Source of the DNA: Candidatus Uhrbacteria bacterium RIFCSPHIGHO2_12_FULL_60_25
Lineage (GTDB): Bacteria > Patescibacteriota > Patescibacteriia > 2-12-FULL-60-25
DNA length: 39,893 nt
Reading direction: 5' to 3'
Assembly: GCA_001791275.1 (NCBI GenBank)
Contig: MGEH01000002.1
Span: 1-39,893 of the forward strand
Made by a program: the position numbers and the translations under genes. Positions 7,660 through 15,428 of the stretch are shown piece after piece (the first letter of the stretch is position 1; each line of letters opens with the position of its first letter). The notes below the pieces were generated by a model. The model ran no database searches. It had not been told where the DNA came from and saw only the letters and a program-made list of their open reading frames with translations.

Positions 7660-9744
7660 ATGTCGGCAACGTTGAGATACTGGATGTTGATCGTGATCTG
7701 TACGGCCTGTTCGTCGAACAAGGTCGGGCAGACCGTGGAACCCATTCACGAAGGACCGATCAAGGGCGTCGCCGCGTGCAACGTCACGACGGTCCGATAT
7801 CCAACGACGATCGAGGAGTTCTCGAAGCTCTACGAGAAGCGTGGGTTCTACACGGACGGTAACCATCTCGGGGACGACAACGCGCTCCCGGAAGGGACAG
7901 CGATCCATCCGGTCGCGTGCGGCACGATCAAGGTTTACCGGTCCGCCCAAGGGTACGGACGGCTCGTGGTCGTGATCGAGCACACGCTCCCGCGCCCGAT
8001 CCAAGTTGCGAACGGTCTCGGTGAACCAGTCGAGATCACCACGTTCCTGTCGATCTACGGACACCTCCAGAAGGGGAGCCTCGCATGGAAGACAGGCGAC
8101 ACGGTCACTCCGGACGACATCGTCGGGTACGTGGATGCCGACGCCACGAACGGAGACGGCGGTGTGCACCTGCACCTCGGCATCCGTCTCCAGAGCGAGA
8201 GTGACGCCCAGGCCACGGACGTGAGCTGGTTTCGCGGCTACGACGATCCGTACGTGAGCCAGCGGAAGTGGTTCGCGGACCCGGCCGTGTTTCTCGACAC
8301 GCTCATGAAGGCTGGACTCGTCGTTCGCTGGCACCCGGAGGGGACCGTGATCGAGCGGGAGCTCGACCGGAGCCACTGGATGGTCGGTCCCGGGGATGCG
8401 CTCCTCGCGCTGTCGTCGCCCATCGAAACGCAAGACCGTCTCCTTGGCCGCGCCATTCCGGTGTCCGAATCCGAATTCGGGTGCATGTGGGAGTCAGGAG
8501 GCGTGTACGCGTCCGAGCTCGCTGGTCACAAGCTCGTGAAGTTCGAAGACGAGTCCACGGTCTACGAGTACGACGGACTCCACCCGGGCGCACGACGCTG
8601 GTCGTTCGTGAACGAACCCGCGTTCCGGTCATGGGCATGGAAGGATACGGAGATCCAGGTGTGGTCTCCACTCCTCCGGTCGTACTTCATGAGTTCGACA
8701 ACGGACCAGGGATTCCGGCGGTTGCGCGACGGCACGCTCGTGAAGGCCAAGGGCCAGAGCGAAGTCGCGGTCGTCGCGGGCGGCGTGCGCCTTCCGATCT
8801 ACGACTGGTCCACGTTCCTGTCCTTGGGCTACAAGGCGGAGAACATCGTCGAAGTCGAGGAGAGCGTCCTCGACGCTTCGGCCGGACCGCGCGGTGCGAC
8901 CATCACGCCGGACCTCGTGAGCCTGTGCCGTCATCCCGAAACCTGCCTCGTCGACTGTCCCGATCAGGGACCGGGCGGCGGGGGAGTCGGTGAAGAAGAT
9001 GCGGGCCAGGTCGCGGACGACGCGGTCGCGCCAGAGACAGACGCTGGGTCCGTGACCGGCGGAGCAGGCGGTTCTCCGTCTGTTCCAGACGCGGCATCAG
9101 GGAGCGGCGGGACGTCTGCCAAGCCCCCGACCTGTACGCCAGGAGCAACCAAAGCCTGCGCGTGCGTCGGCCAAGGCCTCGTCGGCAGCCAGGTCTGCGC
9201 TATGGACGGACTGTCCTACGGACCCTGCGTGTGTCCGGACCCCTGGAATGGGGAACTTGATTCCGGGAACGGTGGGAGTCCGTCAGACGCAGGTCATCAG
9301 TTCGACGCCGGATCGTCCGGTGCGGGAGGATCTGGAGGGACGAGTAACGTCCCGCCGCCTGATGCCGGGTCTCCACAGTCCACGTCGTTGCATGTCGCAT
9401 ACGTCTCTCCCGTCTCCGGGTCGCTCCGTATTGAAGGATGGACGAAGCTCCAGGATGGGACGAATATCTCGTGGCACATCGTCACCGAATGCGCGGACGT
9501 GAATCCGTCCGACAACCTCCTCGAGTGCGACCTGCCGGTTCCGTCCGGCTCCCAGCGCTTTGAGTTCCAGGTGTACCTGCCGAACGGGAAGTACTGGGGC
9601 GATCACGCATGCGATTCCGGCGGCTGCGGTCAGCCGCTCGGACAGCTCACGCTCACGAAAGGAGGATCGCCCGTGAGCTGGACCTTCACGCCGAACAATG
9701 CAGGCGCGCCGTACTACAACGGTCTCGTCTCGCCGGTTCCGTAG
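7660..9744 (+). CDS. M23-family peptidase-domain lipoprotein with myxobacterial-type tail
   Basis: This 694-aa protein begins with a short hydrophobic signal and a lipobox-like ICTAC-S (Cys17), so it is probably exported and lipid-anchored. Residues ~60-200 form a lysostaphin-type M23 domain with all zinc ligands: HLGDD (His69, Asp73) and HLHLG (His170/His172), plus YGHL (His135). M23 enzymes cut peptidoglycan cross-bridges. Residues ~210-430 are of unknown type and may be a wall-binding region. From ~440 there are Gly/Ala/Asp linkers (DAGSVTGGAGGSP), a cysteine module CTPGATKACACVGQG..GSQVC..DG..YGPCVC, another GAGGSGG linker and a C-terminal beta-rich domain. Such linkers and cysteine modules are typical of Myxococcota lipoproteins. 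GGAG lies 7-8 nt before the ATG, supporting this start. Codon use matches the neighbours. Confidence 0.85.
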   Translation: MSATLRYWMLIVICTACSSNKVGQTVEPIHEGPIKGVAACNVTTVRYPTTIEEFSKLYEKRGFYTDGNHLGDDNALPEGTAIHPVACGTIKVYRSAQGYGRLVVVIEHTLPRPIQVANGLGEPVEITTFLSIYGHLQKGSLAWKTGDTVTPDDIVGYVDADATNGDGGVHLHLGIRLQSESDAQATDVSWFRGYDDPYVSQRKWFADPAVFLDTLMKAGLVVRWHPEGTVIERELDRSHWMVGPGDALLALSSPIETQDRLLGRAIPVSESEFGCMWESGGVYASELAGHKLVKFEDESTVYEYDGLHPGARRWSFVNEPAFRSWAWKDTEIQVWSPLLRSYFMSSTTDQGFRRLRDGTLVKAKGQSEVAVVAGGVRLPIYDWSTFLSLGYKAENIVEVEESVLDASAGPRGATITPDLVSLCRHPETCLVDCPDQGPGGGGVGEEDAGQVADDAVAPETDAGSVTGGAGGSPSVPDAASGSGGTSAKPPTCTPGATKACACVGQGLVGSQVCAMDGLSYGPCVCPDPWNGELDSGNGGSPSDAGHQFDAGSSGAGGSGGTSNVPPPDAGSPQSTSLHVAYVSPVSGSLRIEGWTKLQDGTNISWHIVTECADVNPSDNLLECDLPVPSGSQRFEFQVYLPNGKYWGDHACDSGGCGQPLGQLTLTKGGSPVSWTFTPNNAGAPYYNGLVSPVP

Positions 9745-9764
9745 TCAGGATCAGTCATACCTCG

Positions 9765-9796
9765 GCGGCCTCGATCACCTCTTTGATCGGGGCCGC
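9765..9796 (+). terminator. Stem-loop after the lipoprotein gene
   Basis: GCGGCCTCGATCA and TGATCGGGGCCGC form a 13-bp stem with one G-U pair and loop CCTCTT, starting 21 nt after the stop codon. No T-tract follows, so it could be a terminator or an RNA-stabilising hairpin. Confidence 0.5.
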
Positions 9797-9809
9797 TACT
9801 AATAAGAAT

Positions 9810-10236
9810 GAGTGCTTAAGTGCTTGAGTGCGAGAATTTACACATATGAAATCATATAAAGAAATGTTTGTCTGGCAGAAGGCAATGGAATTATCTGAAT
9901 CCACATATCGACTGGTAAAACTACTGCCTTCATCAGAAGAATTTGGTCTGAAGTCTCAAATGAGACGCGCTTCTGTCTCGATCGCCTCAAATCTTGCTGA
10001 AGGTTTTGGTAAAAATACACGTAATGAATTAAAAAATTATTGTCGTATCGCAACAGGCTCTGCAATGGAGCTTGAGACCCAACTTTTGTTGATTCAGCGA
10101 CTCGGTCTGGTGTCCAAAACCGATATTGATAGAGTATCGCTTCTATTGCAATCGGTCCTACGGTTATTACGTTTACTTCATAGGTCTCTTACGAAGACAG
10201 TGAAGATGCCACTCGCACTCAAGCACTTAAGCACTC
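9810..10236. mobile_element. Inverted-repeat-flanked four-helix-bundle element
   Basis: A 25-bp sequence, GAGTGCTTAAGTGCTTGAGT plus GCGAG (9810-9834), recurs as a perfect reverse complement at 10212-10236 and brackets a gene for a 23S-intervening-sequence-type protein. Each arm is itself made of AGTGCTTR-like 8-mers. An extra AAGCAC unit lies outside the right arm. The transcript would fold into one long closing stem, as intervening sequences in 23S rRNA do. No transposase is present. I infer a small mobile or domesticated element. Confidence 0.65.
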
Positions 10237-10268
10237 AAGCACCCTCATTATCCCCACCCGCCCCTTGA
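9846..10268 (+). CDS. Four-helix-bundle protein (23S rRNA intervening-sequence family)
   Basis: The 140-aa product starts MKSYKEMFVWQKAMELSESTYRL, followed by LPSSEEFGLKSQMRRASVSIASNLAEGFG and ELKNYCRIATGSAMELETQLLLIQRLGLVS. These are the hallmarks of the four-helix-bundle family first found inside 23S rRNA intervening sequences and related to the Avd accessory protein of diversity-generating retroelements. The function of stand-alone members is unknown; nucleic-acid binding is plausible. I use the ATG at 9846 rather than the upstream GTG (9828), which lies inside the left repeat. The C-terminus (LALKHLSTQAPSLSPP) is encoded by the right repeat, so the repeat has extended the usual ~120-aa protein. 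The gene is AT-richer than its neighbours, consistent with transfer. No reverse transcriptase or target repeat was seen nearby. Confidence 0.88.
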   Translation: MKSYKEMFVWQKAMELSESTYRLVKLLPSSEEFGLKSQMRRASVSIASNLAEGFGKNTRNELKNYCRIATGSAMELETQLLLIQRLGLVSKTDIDRVSLLLQSVLRLLRLLHRSLTKTVKMPLALKHLSTQAPSLSPPAP

Positions 10269-10317
10269 CCGCGTGCACTTCCAACGAAAGCGGCGACTAT
10301 GTTAAGGTTTTACTCAT

Positions 10318-10336
10318 TATAGAACAAGAATAGAAC
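10318..10336 (+). promoter_or_regulatory. recA -10 region with GAAC-N7-GAAC direct repeat
   Basis: TATAGA (10318-10323) overlaps GAAC-AAGAATA-GAAC (10322-10336). Read on the other strand this is GTTC-N7-GTTC, the LexA box described for Alphaproteobacteria. No good -35 box is visible. Its use as an SOS operator in this organism is a hypothesis. Confidence 0.4.
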
Positions 10337-10352
10337 ACTTGTCACACCCACT

Positions 10353-11426
10353 ATGGCCAAGAAAACGACAGAACTCGACGCCCGCCACCGTGCGGCACAG
10401 GAAGCGATTGATCAGATCAAGGAACGGTTCGGCGACGGTGCCATCATGCGGTTCGGCGAAGCGAAGCGGTCGGTCATGGATACGATTCCGACCGGATGCC
10501 TGTCCATCGACCTCGCGCTTGGCGTCCTCGGTGTGCCCCGCGGACGCGTGGTCGAGATCTTCGGTCCCGAATCCTCCGGCAAGACCACGCTCGCCCAGCA
10601 CATCATCGCCGAGTGTCAGAAGCTGGGAGGCATGGCGGCCTTTGTGGACGCGGAACACGCCCTCGATCCGGACTACGCGCGGAAGCTCGGCGTGAACGTG
10701 GATGATCTCCTGATCTCGCAGCCGGATACGGGCGAGCAGGCGCTCGACATCGTGGAGACGCTCGTCCGGTCCAATGCGATCGACGTGGTCGTCGTGGACT
10801 CCGTCGCGGCGCTCACGCCGAAAGCCGAGATTGAAGGCGAAATGGGGGATAGCCACATGGGTCTTCAGGCGCGTTTGATGTCTCAAGCACTCCGCAAGCT
10901 CACGGCCATCATCTCGAAGACCAAGACCGTCGTCGTGTTCATCAACCAGATCCGCCAGAAGATCGGGGTCGTGTACGGGAACCCAGAGACGACGACCGGC
11001 GGCGTGGCGCTCAAGTTCTACGCCAGCTGCCGCATCGAAGTCCGCCGCAGCGCGCAGATCAAGATGGGCGACCGCATCATCGGGAACCGCGTGAAAGTCA
11101 AAATCGTGAAGAACAAGGTCGCGGCGCCGTTCCGCACCTGCGAGTTCGACATCATGTACAACGAGGGGATCTCGCTTTCCGGCGACCTCATCGACACGGG
11201 CGTCGAGTATGGCGTGGTTAAAAAGTCCGGTAATTCGTACTCCTACGGCGATGAGAAGCTCGGTATGGGCCGCGAGAACGCGAAGGCGTCGCTCCGCGAA
11301 CGTCCGAGCATCATGAAAGAGATCCGCGAGAAAGTCATCGCCGAATTCCAGGCGCGCGAGGAGTCTGGCAATGTGCGTCCCGTCCCGGTCGGCGAAGGGG
11401 AAGACGAGATGCCGCCGGTTGAGTGA
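10353..11426 (+). CDS. recA: Recombinase A
   Basis: RecA coats single-stranded DNA, drives strand exchange and triggers the SOS response. The 357-aa protein is of normal length. It has the Walker A motif GPESSGKT (71-78), Walker [13 protein letters not shown], the loop-1 stretch [23 protein letters not shown], the signature [22 protein letters not shown] with loop 2, then [14 protein letters not shown] and an acidic C-terminal tail ([12 protein letters not shown]). The start at [22 protein letters not shown] fits the N-terminal helix. There is no Shine-Dalgarno. A putative SOS box lies about 17 nt upstream. The gene is convergent with the HIT gene, and the two stop codons abut with no spacer. 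Confidence 0.98.
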   Translation: MAKKTTELDARHRAAQEAIDQIKERFGDGAIMRFGEAKRSVMDTIPTGCLSIDLALGVLGVPRGRVVEIFGPESSGKTTLAQHIIAECQKLGGMAAFVDAEHALDPDYARKLGVNVDDLLISQPDTGEQALDIVETLVRSNAIDVVVVDSVAALTPKAEIEGEMGDSHMGLQARLMSQALRKLTAIISKTKTVVVFINQIRQKIGVVYGNPETTTGGVALKFYASCRIEVRRSAQIKMGDRIIGNRVKVKIVKNKVAAPFRTCEFDIMYNEGISLSGDLIDTGVEYGVVKKSGNSYSYGDEKLGMGRENAKASLRERPSIMKEIREKVIAEFQAREESGNVRPVPVGEGEDEMPPVE

Positions 11427-11816
11427 TTACAAGTTACGCCGAATTTTCTCGGCCATTGCCGCGAGTTCGTCCGGTGAGGCGTCCCGCGCATTCGTCTGTG
11501 CCAGGTCCGCCGGCTTCGAGATGGGGATCAACTTCACGTGGGCGTGCGGAACCTCGAGACCCTCGATGACCAGGCCGACACGGAGCGACCCGGCCGCTTT
11601 CTGGATGGCGGGGACGAGGCGCTTCGCCGCCCGCATGAGGTCGCAGTACTCATCGTCCGCCATGTCGAAGGGATGTTCGACTTCTTTTTTCGGGACCACG
11701 ATCGTCATGCCTGGTTGGATGGGGTGGATGTCGAGGAACGCGAAGAAGCGGTCGTCTTCCCACACCTTGTGGCACGGGATTTCGCCGTTGATGATACGGG
11801 TGAAAATGCTCGGCAT
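11427..11816 (-). CDS. HIT-family hydrolase with altered histidine triad
   Basis: This 129-aa protein matches the Hint/HIT branch of nucleotide hydrolases: MPSIFTRIINGEIPCHKVWEDDRFFAFLDIHPIQPGMTIVVPKKEVEHPFDM, then LVIEGLEVPHAHVKLIP. HIT enzymes hydrolyse or transfer nucleotides from dinucleotides and AMP-lysine-type substrates. The usual H-x-H-x-H triad reads His91-Ala-His93-Val-Lys95 here. The nucleophile position (middle His) is kept, while the third His is Lys. Zinc ligands seen in some relatives (CxxC) are absent. It sits tail-to-tail with recA and head-to-head with ftsK. Activity is likely but the exact substrate cannot be told. Confidence 0.92.
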   Translation of the reverse strand: MPSIFTRIINGEIPCHKVWEDDRFFAFLDIHPIQPGMTIVVPKKEVEHPFDMADDEYCDLMRAAKRLVPAIQKAAGSLRVGLVIEGLEVPHAHVKLIPISKPADLAQTNARDASPDELAAMAEKIRRNL

Positions 11817-11877
11817 AAATCGGGGTCTACTCTAGCAAAAAGCCGGTCGATACCATAGTCTATGTGGAGAACGCCAC

Positions 11878-14124
11878 ATGTCTCCGCGACGGAAAAAGCC
11901 GTTTAAACTCGACCTGTCCCTCGATCCTGAAACGCGTAAGGGCGTATTCACGGTCTTTTTGTTTTTCATCTCGCTCATCATCCTGCTCTCCATGTTCGGC
12001 CTGGCCGGGCGATTCGGCGACGCCGTGGACGGCGCGATCACGCAAATCTTTGGGTGGGACAAGATCGCGGTGCCGTTCTTCTTGATCGCGTGGGGGTACC
12101 ACCTCATGGCGCCGGAAAAGCTCCCGATGAAAGCCACGAACTTCATCGGGTTCGCCCTCTTTTTCGTCGCGTTGAACAGCCTTGTGCACGCCGTGACATT
12201 CCCCGTGACGCCGGAACAGTTCGATGTTGAGGCGCTGAAAGCCGCTGGCGGGAAACTTGGGCAGCTCATCGCCATGCCCGGAATCGCCCTCTTCGGCGTT
12301 GCCGGCGCGGTCACGCTCTTCACGGCGCTCTTCGTGGTCTCGTGGCTCCTCATCTTCAATACGTCGCTCCAGTCCATCGTGCGATTCTTCCGGCAGCTCT
12401 GGCTCGGCCTCCGGTGGCTCCTCCGCACGCTCGCGATCCCGTTCGTGTGGTTGTCGCGTCGCCGGTCGCCAGTCGCGAGTCATGAATCGACTGAAGAAGC
12501 CACGGATGTTGAAGAAGAGGAAGAACCGGACACGGCTGTCCAGAAACTTCCGCTTCCGGAGGATGATGCTGATGTTCCGTCCGCGCCGCCCAAACCCCGC
12601 CGCCGTCGCGGCAAAGTCGAAATCCCGCTCGATCTTCTCTTGCGCCGCGACCAACGACCCGTGTCGGGTGATATCGAACTCCGACAGGAAGTTATCCGGA
12701 AGACGCTCGCGAATTTCGGTATTCTCGTTGAGATGGGTGACGTGTCCGTCGGTCCGACGGTCACGCAATTCACACTGAAACCGTCAGAAGGGATCAAGCT
12801 CTCCCGCATCACGGCGCTGCACAACGATCTGGCGCTCGCGCTCGCGGCTCACCCCATCCGCATCGAAGCTCCGATACCGGGAAAGTCCCTCGTCGGTCTC
12901 GAAGTCCCAAACCAAAGTATTGCGACCGTGGGGCTTCGTGAAATGCTTGAAACCCGTGAGTTCCGCGAACGTAAATCGCCCCTGTCCTTCGTCCTCGGCA
13001 AGGACGTGGCTGGCGCGCCATGGGTCACGGAGCTCGGCAAGATGCCGCACCTCCTCGTGGCGGGCGCCACGGGATCGGGCAAGTCGGTCTGCTTGAACAT
13101 CCTCATCATGTCGCTCCTCTACGCGAACGGGCCGGACGATTTGAAGATCATCCTCGTGGACCCGAAGCGCGTGGAGTTCCCGGTGTACAACAACATCCCG
13201 CACCTGCTCACCCCCGTCATCACGAACGTGGAGAGCACGGTGAACGCGCTCAAGTGGACGCTCCGTGAGATGGATCGGCGGTTCGACATCCTCTCCAAAT
13301 TCGGGGCGCGCGACCTCGCGAGCTACAACCAGCGGTCGGAAGACAAGATGCCATACCTCGTGTTTGTGGTGGACGAACTCGCCGACCTCATGGTCACGTC
13401 CCAGGCCGACGTGGAAGGCCCGATCGTCCGGCTCTCGCAGATGGCGCGCGCCGTCGGCATCCACCTGGTTCTCGCAACCCAGCGACCGTCCGTGGACGTA
13501 CTCACGGGTCTCATCAAAGCGAACATCCCGGCGCGCGTGGCCTTCGCGGTCGCGTCGGCCACCGACTCGCGGACGATTTTAGACCAGATGGGAGCCGAGA
13601 AACTCCTCGGTCGCGGGGACATGCTCTACCAGTCGGCCGACATGCCGAGTCCGAAACGCATCCAGGGCGCGTTCGTGACCGAAGATGAAGTCAAGCGCGT
13701 CGTCGAGTTCCTCACGGGCAAGTACGGCCCGCCGGACTATGAGCCGGCCGTCGTCGAGAAGCGGGGCACCGGCGGCACGGCCTTTTCGGGCGGGACGCCG
13801 ATCGATGATGAGGACTCCGACCCGTTGCTCCCTGAAGCAAAAGAGGAAATCCTGCGTGCCGGAAAAGCGTCCGCTTCACTCCTTCAGCGACGTTTGAAGG
13901 TCGGCTACGCGCGAGCCGCCCGCATTCTGGATCTCTTGGAGCAGGAAGGGTTTATCGGGCCGGGAGAAGGCGCGAAACCGCGGGAAATTTTAAAGGCGGA
14001 GTTCACGAAAGGGATGGATCAGGTGCCCGTCCCGTCACGCGCGCATGGCGCTGACATCGAAGAGCGCGCCCGTCTCGCAGAAATTGATCGGATCGCGAGC
14101 ACACAAGACGATGAGGACGTATGA
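11878..14124 (+). CDS. ftsK: FtsK/SpoIIIE DNA translocase
   Basis: FtsK anchors at the division septum and pumps DNA so that chromosome ends clear the closing septum. The 748-aa protein has about four N-terminal membrane segments (residues ~20-175), a charged low-complexity linker (EEATDVEEEEEPD), the alpha/beta motor and a C-terminal gamma winged helix (EILRAGKASASLLQRRLKVGYARAARILDLLEQEGFIGP). Walker A is GATGSGKS (~395), Walker B FVVDELADLM, and LATQRPSVDVLTGLIKANIPARVAF is a family signature. It is of normal length for the short-linker type. GGAG lies about 9 nt before the ATG. It overlaps the next gene by 4 bases (ATGA), which implies translational coupling. Confidence 0.97.
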   Translation: MSPRRKKPFKLDLSLDPETRKGVFTVFLFFISLIILLSMFGLAGRFGDAVDGAITQIFGWDKIAVPFFLIAWGYHLMAPEKLPMKATNFIGFALFFVALNSLVHAVTFPVTPEQFDVEALKAAGGKLGQLIAMPGIALFGVAGAVTLFTALFVVSWLLIFNTSLQSIVRFFRQLWLGLRWLLRTLAIPFVWLSRRRSPVASHESTEEATDVEEEEEPDTAVQKLPLPEDDADVPSAPPKPRRRRGKVEIPLDLLLRRDQRPVSGDIELRQEVIRKTLANFGILVEMGDVSVGPTVTQFTLKPSEGIKLSRITALHNDLALALAAHPIRIEAPIPGKSLVGLEVPNQSIATVGLREMLETREFRERKSPLSFVLGKDVAGAPWVTELGKMPHLLVAGATGSGKSVCLNILIMSLLYANGPDDLKIILVDPKRVEFPVYNNIPHLLTPVITNVESTVNALKWTLREMDRRFDILSKFGARDLASYNQRSEDKMPYLVFVVDELADLMVTSQADVEGPIVRLSQMARAVGIHLVLATQRPSVDVLTGLIKANIPARVAFAVASATDSRTILDQMGAEKLLGRGDMLYQSADMPSPKRIQGAFVTEDEVKRVVEFLTGKYGPPDYEPAVVEKRGTGGTAFSGGTPIDDEDSDPLLPEAKEEILRAGKASASLLQRRLKVGYARAARILDLLEQEGFIGPGEGAKPREILKAEFTKGMDQVPVPSRAHGADIEERARLAEIDRIASTQDDEDV

Positions 14125-14846
14125 CCTTCCTTCACAAGAGGGTAGGGACAGGTCCAGCGACGTTCGGAACCGACCTTCGCGACCTGCGCGAGCTCCATAA
14201 CCTCACGATCGAGCAGGTGGCGCGTGAAACGAAAATCCGTGACACGGTCCTCCGGGCGCTCGAAGAGGATCGGCTCTCCGACATCGACGATCCGGCGTTC
14301 ATTGTGCGCCACCTCACGACGTACGTCCGCCACCTGGGCGGCTATGAGCCCTACTTCCTCGCGCGGTTTCGCGCGAAGCTTGAGGAACTCCATGCCACGC
14401 GGAAGACGAGCGACCTCCTGCCCCGCACGCGGGGCGTCCGGAGCCTCGACCTCATGGTCGGGCCGCACCTCTTGGGGGTTCTCGGAGTCGTGTTGCTCGC
14501 CGTCGGTCTGGGTGGGTACGTGTGGTGGCAGGCAGAGGCCGTGAATGCGCCGCCGCTCCTCGTGGTTGAATCGCCTCTGGACGGCGAACGGCTTCTGCAC
14601 CCGATCGTTCTCGTTCGCGGGCGCACGATTCCAGAAGCGTACGTGCGCGTGAACGGCCGCGATGCGGCCGTGGACGGGAACGGGGCATTTGAACTCACGC
14701 TGGACGTCCGCCGTGGCACGATGATTGTGAGTATCGTCGCCCGACGTCGACGAGGGAGCGAAACCGTCATCGAGCGACGCGTTGTCTACGACCGACCGCT
14801 TCCGGAAACGGAATTGATCGACCTGTCCGCCACGGGTACGCAATAA
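14121..14846 (+). CDS. RodZ-like membrane protein with N-terminal helix-turn-helix
   Basis: The 241-aa protein has a RodZ-type HTH_25 domain (residues ~15-80: FGTDLRDLRELHNLTIEQVARETKIRDTVLRALEEDRLSDI), a membrane helix (~111-133: LLGVLGVVLLAVGLGGYVWW) and an outward beta-rich domain resembling bacterial immunoglobulin-like folds (VESPLDGERLLHPIVLVRGRTIPEAYVRVNGRDAAVDGNGAFELTLDV). RodZ links MreB to the membrane and wall machinery and controls cell shape; no mreB is in this window, so that role is inferred. The start codon overlaps the ftsK stop, so both probably form one operon. A hairpin follows the stop codon. The outer domain differs from canonical RodZ. Confidence 0.85.
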   Translation: MTFLHKRVGTGPATFGTDLRDLRELHNLTIEQVARETKIRDTVLRALEEDRLSDIDDPAFIVRHLTTYVRHLGGYEPYFLARFRAKLEELHATRKTSDLLPRTRGVRSLDLMVGPHLLGVLGVVLLAVGLGGYVWWQAEAVNAPPLLVVESPLDGERLLHPIVLVRGRTIPEAYVRVNGRDAAVDGNGAFELTLDVRRGTMIVSIVARRRRGSETVIERRVVYDRPLPETELIDLSATGTQ

Positions 14847-14853
14847 AACCAAA

Positions 14854-14877
14854 CCCCGCCGTTCGTGAACGGCGGGG
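14854..14877 (+). terminator. Terminator after the ftsK operon
   Basis: CCCCGCCGTT and AACGGCGGGG form a perfect 10-bp stem with a CGTG loop, 7 nt after the stop codon. The tract downstream (CATTCT) is only weakly T-rich. Confidence 0.65.
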
Positions 14878-15094
14878 CATTCTGCAGGCGGAGCTGCAAC
14901 GCGGTGCCACGTTGTAAGTGGGCGTCATGATCGACGGGAGGAGAGAGTCCTCGCATTGCTGCGAGGGGGCCGTCAATAGTGATACCCGGGAAACGTACAC
15001 CACGTCGCAGTTCAACCGGCACAACTCAGTTTGACCTCTTGGATTTCTAGAATAGGCGAGTGTGTCGGGATCGTCAATCCGTCACTCACACAAG

Positions 15095-15130
15095 ACCCGT
15101 CCACCAGTGCTCTCGCTCCGGTGAACGGGT
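15095..15130 (-). terminator. Stem-loop after the 98-aa orphan gene
   Basis: ACCCGT-C-CACC pairs with GGTG-A-ACGGGT immediately downstream of the minus-strand stop at 15132. A further hairpin, CCTCGCA/TGCGAGG, lies at 14949-14966. No clear T-tract. Confidence 0.4.
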
Positions 15131-15131
15131 G

Positions 15132-15428
15132 TTAGTTTACAGGACGTCCGAGTCGGAACGTCACGGTGTGCTGCCAACGAAGTTTTCCGTCGGTTGCGAC
15201 GATACGCGTCGGGTCATGCTGGAATACATTCAAGGTGTACCGATCACGGATGATCCGTAGGCACTCCTCAAAGTCCTGTACCGTCATCGCGAGAACGTTG
15301 AGGTCGTTCTCTTTCGTTCGGACGACGTCAGGATCCGACGTTCCAATGATGGTGACGGTCTCGTGTGTGAAGGTGGCCCACTGGAGGAGTTCCTCCAGCC
15401 GAACGCGCCAGTTCTTGGCATCGACCAT
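15132..15428 (-). CDS. Orphan 98-aa protein
   Basis: No recognised domain. The protein (MVDAKNWRVRLEELLQWATFTHETVTIIGTSD...) is soluble, mixed alpha/beta and ends in a strand-rich stretch LRWQHTVTFRLGRPVN. I choose the second ATG (15428) over the ORF-track start (15446). It is preceded by AAAAAGGAGATTCTC, almost identical to the leader AAAGGAGATTCCC before the 77-aa gene at 18890 in the same cluster. The upstream ATG also has a fair GAGGTG site, so an N-terminal extension MKKEIL is possible. A structured 486-bp spacer separates it from the 463-aa gene. I saw no promoter directly in front, so it may depend on readthrough. Function unknown. Confidence 0.7.
   Translation of the reverse strand: MVDAKNWRVRLEELLQWATFTHETVTIIGTSDPDVVRTKENDLNVLAMTVQDFEECLRIIRDRYTLNVFQHDPTRIVATDGKLRWQHTVTFRLGRPVN

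Noticed and set aside
7468-8433. Minus-strand ORF of 321 aa
   Set aside because: Antisense to the M23 lipoprotein gene, which has a full set of zinc ligands and a ribosome site; the antisense translation has no domain.
9810-10236. Diversity-generating retroelement (the protein resembles Avd)
   Set aside because: No reverse transcriptase, template repeat or variable target gene is present in the window.
14949-15130. tRNA or other small RNA in the gap after the RodZ-like gene
   Set aside because: Several hairpins occur but no T-loop consensus, cloverleaf or promoter-terminator pair could be made out.
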